Below are positions 28,313-36,607 of a stretch of 64,000 bases of DNA, one piece after another (position 1 is the stretch's first letter; each line of letters starts with the position of its first letter). Position numbers and translations under genes: made by a program. Source of the DNA: Caldicellulosiruptor saccharolyticus DSM 8903 (lineage in GTDB: Bacteria > Bacillota > Thermoanaerobacteria > Caldicellulosiruptorales > Caldicellulosiruptoraceae); NCBI RefSeq assembly GCF_000016545.1, contig NC_009437.1, positions 2,382,501 to 2,446,500 on the forward strand. Direction: 5' to 3'. The notes under the pieces were generated by a model. The model had not been told where the DNA came from. It saw only the letters and a program-made list of their open reading frames with translations, and did no database searches.

Positions 28313-29000
28313 CTTTCTTCTCCTCGAGTTTATATCCAAGTCCCCACATTGTCTTTATCTCGATGGGAAGTTTATACTGTAAAATCTTTTTTCTCAACCT
28401 TTTTATCACATCATCTACCATTCTTTCATCATATAAAGCCGGGTCTCCCCATACCTGCTCTAATATGTAGCTTCTTTTGTGTACCTTGGAGTGCTCCCTA
28501 AAGAGAAGTAAAAATGTCTCAAATTCTTTTGGCGAAAGGTCCACTTTTACATTATTGTAAAATACACTCTTCTGATTTAAATCAACCTTTATTCCAAAAA
28601 ATTCTAAGGCATTGTCAACCTTAAGAGTATCTTTACCTACTCTTCGTAAAATTTTCTTAATTCTTGCTTCAAGCTCAAGTAGTGAGAACGGTTTTGATAT
28701 GTAATCATCACTGCCAAGCTCAAGTCCCAAAACTTTATCAAACTCTTCACCTTTAGCCGAGAGCATTATAATTGGTACATTGCTACTTTTCCTTATTTTT
28801 TTGCACAGCTCATATCCATCAATGTCTGGGAGCATAATATCTAATATGACTATGTCAGGCTCATTTTCCTCAAACTCTTTTAGAAAACTCGAAGCATCTT
28901 CAAATGTTTTAACCTCGTAACCTCTGCTTATCAGATACTGATAGATAATGTCCAAAATATCTTTTTCATCATCGACAACATATACAAGGTATCTTGACAT
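28296..29000 (-). CDS. OmpR-family response regulator
   Basis: 234 residues from the ATG at 29000 (RBS GAGAGG); a longer in-frame reading to 29120 lacks a good ribosome binding site and adds no domain sequence. The receiver domain has VVDDEKDI, the phosphoacceptor Asp in DIVILDIMLPD, and KPF near residue 103. The C-terminal winged helix has LSPKEFETFLLLFREH and RMVDDVIKRLRKKI. Paired with the kinase that overlaps its end. Target promoters are not evident. Confidence 0.93.
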   Translation of the reverse strand: MSRYLVYVVDDEKDILDIIYQYLISRGYEVKTFEDASSFLKEFEENEPDIVILDIMLPDIDGYELCKKIRKSSNVPIIMLSAKGEEFDKVLGLELGSDDYISKPFSLLELEARIKKILRRVGKDTLKVDNALEFFGIKVDLNQKSVFYNNVKVDLSPKEFETFLLLFREHSKVHKRSYILEQVWGDPALYDERMVDDVIKRLRKKILQYKLPIEIKTMWGLGYKLEEKKDENQN

Positions 29001-29161
29001 TGTGATTTTCCTCTCTTTATTTGAATAATTCAAAAAATATCTTGTCTTGTTTGAAAAATTCTTGAAACTTTTGTATACTATATAATTGTCAGGATTTATA
29101 AGACTATTTCTAAGATTCATTATAGCACATTTTATGCACTGTTTGCAGGAGGTGAAACAAG

Positions 29162-30553
29162 ATGATAAAGTTTGGAACAGACGGCTGGAGAGCAGTAATC
29201 AGTAAGGATTACACTTTTGACAATGTAAAGATTGTCGCCCAAGCAATTGCTGACTATATAAAAGAAATTGATGACAAAAGACCTGTTTTGGTAGGATATG
29301 ACACAAGATTTATGTCAGAAGAGTATGCTCGGCTTTGCGCAGGGGTTCTTGTTGCAAACGGCACAAAGACATATCTTACAAAAAAGCCAACACCAACACC
29401 TGTTGTATCATTTACTGTCAAGAACATGAATTTAGCAGGAGCTATAATGATTACAGCAAGCCATAACCCACCACAATGGAATGGGATAAAGTTCAAAGGC
29501 GATTATGGTGGGTCTGCACTACCGTCTATAATTGCTGAAATTGAAAAACATCTTTATAAAAATGAGGTAAAGTTTGTTGAACCTGAAGAAAGCAGTCTCT
29601 TTTCCTTTATAGATGCTGACAAGGACTATTTTGAACACATTGAAAAGCTTGTAGACCTTAATCTTATTGCAAAATTCAAACCTTTTGCAATAATCGATCC
29701 AATGCACGGTGCTGGAGTTGGATATGTTAAAACCTTGTTAGAAAAATATGGAATCAAACACATCCAGATAAGAGATGAAAGAAACCCGTACTTTGGAGGA
29801 GTCAATCCAGAACCTATTTATAAAAACCTTGGAAAATTGATTGATACTGTTGTCCAAAACAACGCAGACATTGGCCTTGCAACAGACGGCGATGCAGATA
29901 GAGTTGGCGCTGTTGATGAAAAAGGAGAGTTTATTGATTCACACAGAATATATGCACTGCTTCTGAGACATTTAGTTGAAGCAAAAGGTTTAAAGGGTGG
30001 TGTTGTAAAAACATTTTCAACTACCAATATGGTTCCTATTTTGGCAAACAAGTACGGACTCAAAATCTATGAAACACCGATTGGCTTTAAATATATCTGC
30101 GAACTTTTCTTAAAAGAAGACATTCTCATTGGTGGCGAGGAAAGCGGAGGTATTGGAATTAAAAATCATATACCTGAAAGAGATGGAATTTTATGTAGCT
30201 TGCTGCTCCTTGAGATTATGGCTTATTATCAAAAACCAATCAGTCAAATACTTGACGAGCTTTTTAAAGAAATAGGTTATCACTACTATGACAGAGTTGA
30301 CCTGCATTTGCCAATCGAAATCAAAGAAAAGACGTTGAAGATGATTTCCCAAAACACAGAGTTTGCAGGCAGAAAGATTAAAGAGATTCAAACATTAGAC
30401 GGCTATAAATATATCTTTGAAGATGGCTCATGGATACTCTTCAGAGCATCTGGCACAGAACCTGTTTTGAGAGTATACACAGAACAGTTCACCAAAGACG
30501 AGGTCAAAAGGCTTTTAGATGAGGCTGTGAAGTTGATAGAGGAGATGAAATAA
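29162..30553 (+). CDS. Phosphoglucomutase/phosphomannomutase family protein
   Basis: 463 residues of the alpha-D-phosphohexomutase family. FGTDGWRAV at the start, the phosphoserine loop ITASHNPPQWNG near residue 98, the Mg loop TDGDADRVG near 240, sugar-recognition GGEESGGIG near 325 and RASGTEPVLRVYTE near 430 are all present. It interconverts hexose 1- and 6-phosphates; the preferred sugar cannot be read. RBS GGAGG lies seven bases before the ATG. Divergent from the two-component pair. Confidence 0.92.
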   Translation: MIKFGTDGWRAVISKDYTFDNVKIVAQAIADYIKEIDDKRPVLVGYDTRFMSEEYARLCAGVLVANGTKTYLTKKPTPTPVVSFTVKNMNLAGAIMITASHNPPQWNGIKFKGDYGGSALPSIIAEIEKHLYKNEVKFVEPEESSLFSFIDADKDYFEHIEKLVDLNLIAKFKPFAIIDPMHGAGVGYVKTLLEKYGIKHIQIRDERNPYFGGVNPEPIYKNLGKLIDTVVQNNADIGLATDGDADRVGAVDEKGEFIDSHRIYALLLRHLVEAKGLKGGVVKTFSTTNMVPILANKYGLKIYETPIGFKYICELFLKEDILIGGEESGGIGIKNHIPERDGILCSLLLLEIMAYYQKPISQILDELFKEIGYHYYDRVDLHLPIEIKEKTLKMISQNTEFAGRKIKEIQTLDGYKYIFEDGSWILFRASGTEPVLRVYTEQFTKDEVKRLLDEAVKLIEEMK

Positions 30554-30630
30554 AAAGGATTTAATAATTGGTCTATTAGCTCTAGATATGCAGCACAATA
30601 AATACATCTATAATTTATGCATTTTGTATA

Positions 30631-30661
<31 letters not shown>

Positions 30662-30737
30662 CAATTATTATGTAAAACTATTGAACTGCTGAATATTAAA
30701 GCTTAAAGTCTATATCAAAAGGAAGGAGGGGAGTTTG

Positions 30738-30794
30738 ATGAAAAAACAACCTATTATTGTAGAGATGTTTGCAGGTTGTGATAGTATACATTAA
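30738..30794 (+). CDS. Putative RiPP precursor peptide, 18 residues
   Basis: The ORF encodes MKKQPIIVEMFAGCDSIH. Support: an unusually strong ribosome binding site, AAGGAAGGAGGGGAG, eight bases ahead; a hairpin just downstream; and then a radical SAM/SPASM maturase, a PqqD-like protein and an exporter on the same strand. No signal sequence. Cys14, Asp15, Ser16, Ile17 and His18 are the likely modified or released end, and the N-terminal half would be the recognition part. From memory, Pro5, an acidic residue at 9, a hydrophobic residue at 10, Gly13 and an acidic residue at 15 fall where PqqA has the same kinds of residue, but the C-terminal Tyr of PqqA is missing. Expression is not proven. Confidence 0.6.
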   Translation: MKKQPIIVEMFAGCDSIH

Positions 30795-30813
30795 AATTCT
30801 GTATATTCTTCTC

Positions 30814-30842
30814 AGGAGGTTCGCACCTTTAACGAACCTCCT
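30814..30842 (+). terminator. Hairpin between precursor and maturase genes (attenuator or mRNA stabiliser)
   Basis: AGGAGGTTCG (30814-30823), 9-nt loop, CGAACCTCCT (30833-30842): a perfect 10-bp stem. The following sequence is not a strong T-run, so termination would be partial. This arrangement gives more precursor than enzyme message in many RiPP operons. Confidence 0.6.
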
Positions 30843-30891
30843 TCTTCACAAAAAATCAACAATTATTGCAAATTGAGGAAGTGAAAATACA

Positions 30892-31935
30892 ATGAACAGA
30901 ATTTTAAGAGCTCCAGAACTTGTAAGTTGGGAAATAACAAATCAATGCAATTTAAGATGCAATTATTGTTCAAATGATGATAATTTTTATGCTTCATCCC
31001 TATCTCTTTCTATTGAGGATTGCAAAAAAGTTATAGATATTCTACATAAAACCGAAGTCTTTAGAATAAACATTGAAGGCGGAGAACCTTTTTTGAGAAA
31101 TGATTTGTTAGAAATAATAGGATATTTAAATGAAAAAGGCTATATCCCTAAAATAACAACAAACGGAACATTAATTACAAGAGAATTAGCTAAAGAGCTT
31201 GCAAATTATAAAATATTAACATTACAAATAAGTTTAGATGCCCCAAATAAAGAATGCTATTCTAATATAAGGGGTTCAGAAACTTATTTTGATAGAATTT
31301 TAGAAAGCATTGAATATTTAAAAGAATTTAAAATCCCGATTTGCCTTTCAATGGTATTGTTGAAGACGAATATAAATTTAGTGGAGGATTTTATAATATT
31401 TGCTAAAAAAATTAAAGTAAATGGTGTTAGATTTATAGATTTTATCCCTAATTCAAATGAAAAAATGTTGTTAGTCCCTTCAAACGAAGAAATTAAAAAA
31501 GCTTATATTACAATGAACAAATTTGAAAATACACCTGAGTTTAAAATCATAAAACCATATAAGTTACTAAGCACTTTAGTATTTGACAAAAAAAATGAAA
31601 TAAATTATTCGAACTTTACTTTACTGCAATGGGTTAACAGGGAAAAAAAGGTTATATGTGAAGCAGCAAATATTATAGTTCACATAAAAGCTAATGGAGA
31701 TATTACACCGTGTGTTTTTTTTAGAGAAAAAAAATTTATTGCTGGAAACATACTGCAAAATGATTTTTTATCTATATGGAACCATTCACCAATCTTCAAT
31801 CTATTTAGAGAACTTTCCAATAACAATTGTCCTCCTTGTATTCATTTTAGTACTTGTATGGGTGGTTGTAGGGCTCTTGCTTATTATGTTAATAAAAATC
31901 TTAATGGTATTGACAGTCGATGCTGGCATAATTAA
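30892..31935 (+). CDS. Radical SAM/SPASM peptide maturase
   Basis: 347 residues. The radical SAM cluster site is C19-x3-C23-x2-C26 (NQCNLRCNYCSN) and the SAM-binding GGEP is at 63-66. The C-terminal SPASM domain has C256, C274, then C313-x2-C316-x5-C322-x3-C326 and C344, the usual ligands for two auxiliary [4Fe-4S] clusters. PqqE, the mycofactocin maturase and thioether-forming enzymes share this plan, and they crosslink or alter a small peptide. It is followed by a PqqD-like gene, the usual partner. Reaction type cannot be told. The gene is visibly AT-richer than its neighbours, suggesting transfer. Confidence 0.88.
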   Translation: MNRILRAPELVSWEITNQCNLRCNYCSNDDNFYASSLSLSIEDCKKVIDILHKTEVFRINIEGGEPFLRNDLLEIIGYLNEKGYIPKITTNGTLITRELAKELANYKILTLQISLDAPNKECYSNIRGSETYFDRILESIEYLKEFKIPICLSMVLLKTNINLVEDFIIFAKKIKVNGVRFIDFIPNSNEKMLLVPSNEEIKKAYITMNKFENTPEFKIIKPYKLLSTLVFDKKNEINYSNFTLLQWVNREKKVICEAANIIVHIKANGDITPCVFFREKKFIAGNILQNDFLSIWNHSPIFNLFRELSNNNCPPCIHFSTCMGGCRALAYYVNKNLNGIDSRCWHN

Positions 31936-31958
31936 TATGAATGGAGGAACAAATTGAA

Positions 31959-32231
31959 ATGTTTAAGAAAAATGAATTTATCAATGTAAGGCAAGAAACT
32001 GAAGAAGAGTATATTTTCTTTAATACAAAAACAGGTGAAACTTTCTTACTAAATGATATAGGGTATATCATTTTTGAGTGTGCTCTCAAATCTATGAGCA
32101 TGTCCGATTTGGTAAAAAATGTATGTCAAAAAACTAACGATGATATTGAAGTGGCTAATAAAACTATAGAAAACTTTATAAAAATTCTATTAGAGAAAAA
32201 CATTCTAATTCAGGGAGATACTAAAGAATGA
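31959..32231 (+). CDS. PqqD-like peptide-recognition (RRE) protein
   Basis: 90 residues from the ATG at 31959, which has GGAGG eleven bases upstream; an in-frame ATG at 31941 overlaps that site. YIFFNTKTGETFLLNDIGYIIFE is the beta-sheet start of a PqqD fold, followed by three helices with TNDDIEVANKTIENFIKILLEKNIL. PqqD-type proteins bind the precursor leader and present it to the radical SAM enzyme. It lies between the maturase and exporter genes and overlaps the latter by four bases. Confidence 0.82.
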   Translation: MFKKNEFINVRQETEEEYIFFNTKTGETFLLNDIGYIIFECALKSMSMSDLVKNVCQKTNDDIEVANKTIENFIKILLEKNILIQGDTKE

Positions 32232-33385
32232 AAAACAATAGAAATGCTATTAACTTGTTATGCTCTCAATTTATATCAGAGATTGGAAATTGGATTGATA
32301 GGGTTGCTTTACTTACATTAGTGTATAACGTTAGTAAGTCAAGTTTACAAATGTCTATTCTTTCTATTTTAATATTATCACCTGCTATTATATTTGGTAT
32401 TCCATTTGGGAAAATAATTGATTTATCAAACAAAAAAACAATTTTGGTATTTGGAGATATTTCGAGAGCGTTATTAGTAATATTAGTGCCATATTTCACC
32501 AATTATGTGTTTTTGATTGTGTTTATTATATCTTCTGTCACCGCTATTTATGAAAATACAAGAAATAGTATTATACCAGAACTAACCACCAAAGAAGAAA
32601 TACGTAAAATTAACAGTCTCAGTAGCTCATTAAATTCCATTATGATGGTTATTGGTCCCTCAATAGGTGGGTTATTAACTTCTTATCTTAATTTGAAATA
32701 TTGTTTTTTTATTGATTCATTTACCTTTCTTGTTTCTGCCATTTTTGTTTCTCAGATTTCGTACCATAAATATGAAAGCACTGAAAATAAAAGTAGAAAT
32801 ATAAGATATTTGGAATTTTTAAAATATTTGAAATCTAACTTTATCATAAAAAGTTTAATAATTCTCAATGGTTTGATTGGTTTATTTGCAGGAATTCTAA
32901 ACGGACTGTTAATCGTTTATGTGATTAACTATTTACATACTGATTCAAAAGGATATGGTTTTATTCTGACATCAAAAGGAACTGCAATGGTTATTACCTC
33001 ACTTTATGTTTATAAATATATAAAAACAATAAAAAATGAGACCCTCCTTTTAACAGGAGTAATAGGTATTGGTATTTCTACTACTTTATTCTCATTAAGT
33101 AATATTTTTGTCTTTGCTCTTTTCATCCATTTTGTGAATGGAATATGTAATTCATTTTATGCTATTGCTCGAACTACTATAATCCAAGAAAATTGTAACA
33201 AGAAACTATTAGGAAGAGTTTTTAGCTTTAATTCAATCGTGGGAAATATCTCCTCAATTATTTCATTATTAATTGGAGGAATTATATCTAATACTATATC
33301 TGTTAAGACAATTTTCTTAACCAGCGGAATTAGCATTGCATTAATAGGAATGGTTTATTTTATTAATTTAAAAAAACTATCATGA
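32228..33385 (+). CDS. Major facilitator superfamily exporter
   Basis: 385 residues with about 12 hydrophobic segments and the short basic loop FGKIIDLSNKKTILVFGDISR between the second and third, typical of MFS drug/siderophore exporters (MFS_3-like). Its ATG overlaps the PqqD-like stop (ATGA). As the last gene of the cassette it probably exports the modified peptide or its product. No peptidase or ABC exporter with a protease domain is present, so leader removal, if any, would use a host protease. Confidence 0.82.
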   Translation: MKNNRNAINLLCSQFISEIGNWIDRVALLTLVYNVSKSSLQMSILSILILSPAIIFGIPFGKIIDLSNKKTILVFGDISRALLVILVPYFTNYVFLIVFIISSVTAIYENTRNSIIPELTTKEEIRKINSLSSSLNSIMMVIGPSIGGLLTSYLNLKYCFFIDSFTFLVSAIFVSQISYHKYESTENKSRNIRYLEFLKYLKSNFIIKSLIILNGLIGLFAGILNGLLIVYVINYLHTDSKGYGFILTSKGTAMVITSLYVYKYIKTIKNETLLLTGVIGIGISTTLFSLSNIFVFALFIHFVNGICNSFYAIARTTIIQENCNKKLLGRVFSFNSIVGNISSIISLLIGGIISNTISVKTIFLTSGISIALIGMVYFINLKKLS

Positions 33386-33433
33386 AATACTTCAGCACGG
33401 TAAATAAAATAATACACAAAATCTTTTTAAACA

Positions 33434-33464
33434 GCGAGACTACACAAATAATTTGTAGTCTCGC
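33434..33464. terminator. Bidirectional terminator after the peptide cassette
   Basis: GCGAGACTACA (33434-33444), 9-nt loop, TGTAGTCTCGC (33454-33464). It separates the rightward MFS gene from the convergent aminopeptidase gene. Confidence 0.75.
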
Positions 33465-33471
33465 AAAACTT

Positions 33472-34899
33472 TCATTCAAACTTTCTCAAAAACTGGTTAT
33501 AAAACTTGTATGTCATATAAACATCAACCTTGCTTGTTATTTCAAATGTTGAGTGCATAGATAAAACTGGAACGCCTGAGTCTATTACATTTATCATTTT
33601 TCTTGCGATAAACAGAGCAATTGTACCTCCACCGCCTTGATCAACTTTACCTAAAAGACCTGTCTGCCAGCAAATGTTATTTGAATTCAAAAAGTTTCTG
33701 ATTTTGCCTACATACTCTGCTGTTGCTTCAGAACCACTATATTTGCCTCTAACCCCTGTATACTTTTCAATAGTGACACCATGGCCAATTAACGTAGAAT
33801 TGAGCTTATCATAAGCACCTTCATATGTTGGGTCAAGTGCTGCTGCAACATCGCCAGAAATTGCTGCTGAGTTTTCAAAGCAAAGAGCCAAATCAAGGCT
33901 ATTCTCGTACTCACCCAATGCTTTCATTAGCTTTGCAACTGATACATCAAAAAAGCTTGCCTCAGCGCTTGATATTCCTACACTTCCTATTTCCTCTTTG
34001 TCAACCAAATAGACCAGCGCAGTTTTTTCCGGAGTTTCATCTATTGAAAAGATGCCTTCTGCTGCTAAAAAACTGCATGCTCTGTCATCCTGACCATATG
34101 CGCCAATTAGGCTTCTGTCAAGCCCCACATCACGTGCTTTTGCAGCAGGCACAACCTCAATGTCAGCTGAAATAAGATCCTCTTCTGTAATACCATATTT
34201 TTCATTCAGAATCTTCAAGACATTAAGTTTTACCTTTTCTTTCACTTTCTCATCATTAAACGGCATACTTCCTATGAGCACATTCAAGTTCTCAGCGGGA
34301 ATTGCCTCGCTTGCTTTTTTCTGAAGCTGATCAGAAGACAAGTGAACAAGAAGGTCTGTTATATAAAAAACAGGGTCATTTTCATCTTCACCAATTGTAA
34401 TCTTCACTTTTGAGCCATCACTTTTCACAACAACTCCGTGGATGCTAAGGGGTACATTTACCCAGTGATATTTTTTAATGCCACCATAATAGTGTGTCTT
34501 CAAAAGTGCAAGTTCATTTGACTCATATAGTGGCTTTGGCTTCAAATCAAGTCGTGGAGAATCTATATGGCTACCTATCAGATTAAATCCTTCTTTCAAT
34601 GGTTTTTTCCCTATATGAGCAAGCAAAATGCTTTTGTTATTGTTGACAAAATATACCTTATCACCTGGCTTTAATTTTTGGATATTACTGTTAAATTCTT
34701 TATATCCTTTTTCTTTAGCTCTTTCTATGAAATATTCAACTGCTTCTCTTTCTGTCTTTGCACAGTTCAAAAAGTGCTTATACTTTTCTGCCAAATCAAA
34801 AACAAAAGGCTTTTCTTCTTCTTTTAAAACTTCCCATGCATTTTTAGAAGTGTAGGATAATTTTTCATAAAGCTCTTGGCCATAAGACTTCTCGCTCAT
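33472..34899 (-). CDS. M18-family aminopeptidase
   Basis: 475 residues, cytoplasmic, of the dodecameric M18 metallopeptidases, which remove N-terminal (often acidic or neutral) residues. Metal and catalytic motifs: GSHIDSPRLDLKPKPLYE near residue 108, QDDRACSFLAAEG near 272, VDKEEIGSVG near 310 and SMHSTFEITSK near 445. DQGGGGTIALF is also typical. Length and motif order fit the bacterial M18 form. It could in principle help degrade the cleaved leader of the adjacent peptide system, but this is speculation; the gene is on the opposite strand. Confidence 0.9.
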   Translation of the reverse strand: MSEKSYGQELYEKLSYTSKNAWEVLKEEEKPFVFDLAEKYKHFLNCAKTEREAVEYFIERAKEKGYKEFNSNIQKLKPGDKVYFVNNNKSILLAHIGKKPLKEGFNLIGSHIDSPRLDLKPKPLYESNELALLKTHYYGGIKKYHWVNVPLSIHGVVVKSDGSKVKITIGEDENDPVFYITDLLVHLSSDQLQKKASEAIPAENLNVLIGSMPFNDEKVKEKVKLNVLKILNEKYGITEEDLISADIEVVPAAKARDVGLDRSLIGAYGQDDRACSFLAAEGIFSIDETPEKTALVYLVDKEEIGSVGISSAEASFFDVSVAKLMKALGEYENSLDLALCFENSAAISGDVAAALDPTYEGAYDKLNSTLIGHGVTIEKYTGVRGKYSGSEATAEYVGKIRNFLNSNNICWQTGLLGKVDQGGGGTIALFIARKMINVIDSGVPVLSMHSTFEITSKVDVYMTYKFYNQFLRKFE

Positions 34900-35114
34900 T
34901 GTCTATACCTCCAATATATTTTAGTGTCGAAAATGCCCAGTTCCTATTTAAATATTTTTTTTAGCTTCATACAAACTATGATATCACAATCATCTTTTTT
35001 TGGGTATTAATTTTAATATAAGAGCTTGAGATAAGATTTACTATTTATCATTCACCACTTAAGAAGATATTTCATAAAATTACTTGAGAAGAAAGGTGTG
35101 AAAGGCAGCACAAA

Positions 35115-36329
35115 ATGCAAAACGCAAGGGAAATACTCAAATATATAGGACCAGGACTTCTTGTTACCGTGGGATTTATCGACCCTGGAAACTGGGCATC
35201 AAACGTGGCTGCAGGAAGCCAGTTTGGTTTAAAACTTTTGTGGGTAGTTTTACTATCAACCATAATTTTGATAGTGCTTCAGCACAACGCAGCTCATCTT
35301 GGCATTGCAACAGGTCTTTGCTTGGCTGAAGCAACTTCAATCTATCTTAATAAATCTCTTGCCATAGTGGTGCTCTCATCTGCCATGCTGGCAACAGTCT
35401 CAACTGCTATGGCAGAAATCTTAGGAGCGTCAATTGCCCTTGAGATGCTTTTTAAAATTCCTATTAAGCTTGGGTGTTTAATCATCCTGCCTTTTACCAT
35501 GTTTTTCTTGTTTTCTAACTCATATAAAAAGGTTGAAAGGTGGATAATTGCGTTTGTGTCGCTGATAGGTCTTTCCTTTTTGATAGAGCTTTTTCTTGTG
35601 AAGGTCCCTGTAAAAGATGTGGTCATTGGCTGGATAACTCCAAGCATACCTTCTGGTTCACTAATTGTTGTTCTTTCAATACTTGGTGCGGTTGTCATGC
35701 CACACAATTTGTTTTTACATTCTGAAATAATTCAGAGCAGGCAGTGGAACACTCAAGACGAAAAGGTAATAAAACATCAGCTCAAATTTGAGTTTGTTGA
35801 TACACTTTTTTCAATGTTTATAGGATTTTTAATTAACAGCAGCATGATTATAATAGCTCACACAACCTTTTACACAAAAGGTATCTTTGTTGAATCGCTA
35901 CCACAGGCTCAGCAGATGTTAAAGCCTATTTTGGGAAATTTCTCTGCAACAATTTTTGCATTTGCTCTATTGCTTTCTGGCATCTCCTCAAGCATAACAG
36001 CTGCATATACAGGTGGAACAATCATGGCAGGGTTTTATAGAAGGCCTTACAACATAGAAGAGCTGCCAACTAAAGTTGGAATTATCATTCCATTGGTGTT
36101 AGCATCTATCATCATAGTTTTTATCTCAAATCCGTTCAGAGCTTTAATACTCTCACAGATGCTATTGAGTATCCAGCTACCAATCACAATCATTCTTCAA
36201 ATTTATTTGACGTCATCCAAAAAAGTCATGGGTAAATTCGCAAACTCTTTAGCAGATAAGATAATTCTTGGAATTGTGGCAGCTTTAGTAATAGGACTTG
36301 ATGTTTTTCTGCTCATAACTACTTTATAA
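35115..36329 (+). CDS. NRAMP-family divalent metal transporter (MntH-like)
   Basis: 404 residues with about 11 membrane segments. The first helix motif FIDPGNWASNVAAG (DPGN) and the sixth helix motif VVMPHNLFLHSE (MPH) are the metal-binding signatures. By family it imports Mn(II) or Fe(II) with protons. It stands alone with terminators on its right side. No manganese riboswitch or MntR-type operator was recognised in the 215-bp upstream gap. Confidence 0.88.
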   Translation: MQNAREILKYIGPGLLVTVGFIDPGNWASNVAAGSQFGLKLLWVVLLSTIILIVLQHNAAHLGIATGLCLAEATSIYLNKSLAIVVLSSAMLATVSTAMAEILGASIALEMLFKIPIKLGCLIILPFTMFFLFSNSYKKVERWIIAFVSLIGLSFLIELFLVKVPVKDVVIGWITPSIPSGSLIVVLSILGAVVMPHNLFLHSEIIQSRQWNTQDEKVIKHQLKFEFVDTLFSMFIGFLINSSMIIIAHTTFYTKGIFVESLPQAQQMLKPILGNFSATIFAFALLLSGISSSITAAYTGGTIMAGFYRRPYNIEELPTKVGIIIPLVLASIIIVFISNPFRALILSQMLLSIQLPITIILQIYLTSSKKVMGKFANSLADKIILGIVAALVIGLDVFLLITTL

Positions 36330-36335
36330 AAATAA

Positions 36336-36376
36336 AAGTGGGCAGATGAAAAGAAAAACACTTTGCCTGCCCACTT
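36336..36376. terminator. Bidirectional terminator after the NRAMP gene
   Basis: AAGTGGGCAG (36336-36345) pairs with CTGCCCACTT (36367-36376) over a 21-nt loop, followed by TCTTTATTTTTT in the rightward direction. Serves the NRAMP gene and perhaps the convergent DUF6485 gene. Confidence 0.7.
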
Positions 36377-36386
36377 CTTTATTTTT

Positions 36387-36587
36387 TTACTTCCTTGAAG
36401 AATAGTCACGAATGAAGTTTTCTATTGAACGGTCATATGTCCTTTCTGCTTCTTTTGAAAAATAGCAAGCAGGAAGCTGTCCATTTTTCCTGTGATAGTG
36501 CAAACACTCGCAGCATCTTCCTTTTCTTGGACACGGTTCATAAGTACATGTGCAGATTGAAAGGTTTTTTGAAAGTGTGCACTCCAT
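36387..36587 (-). CDS. Small cysteine-rich protein (DUF6485-like)
   Basis: 66 residues with eight cysteines in the first 42: MECTLSKNLSICTCTYEPCP then GRCCECLHYH and LPACYF. This resembles the DUF6485 family seen in Clostridia, of unknown function. The spacing suggests zinc or Fe-S binding. It follows the B12-type radical SAM gene by 20 bp on the same strand, so they probably form one transcript. Confidence 0.65.
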   Translation of the reverse strand: MECTLSKNLSICTCTYEPCPRKGRCCECLHYHRKNGQLPACYFSKEAERTYDRSIENFIRDYSSRK

Positions 36588-36607
36588 ATTACCCTTTTTC
36601 CCCCTTT

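Noticed and set aside
29001..29120. 40-codon N-terminal extension of the response regulator
   Set aside because: It has no ribosome binding site, and the receiver domain begins at the internal ATG.
31694..31957. 87-codon ORF in another frame across the 3' end of the maturase gene
   Set aside because: It overlaps the conserved SPASM coding region, has no ribosome binding site and looks like a frame shadow.
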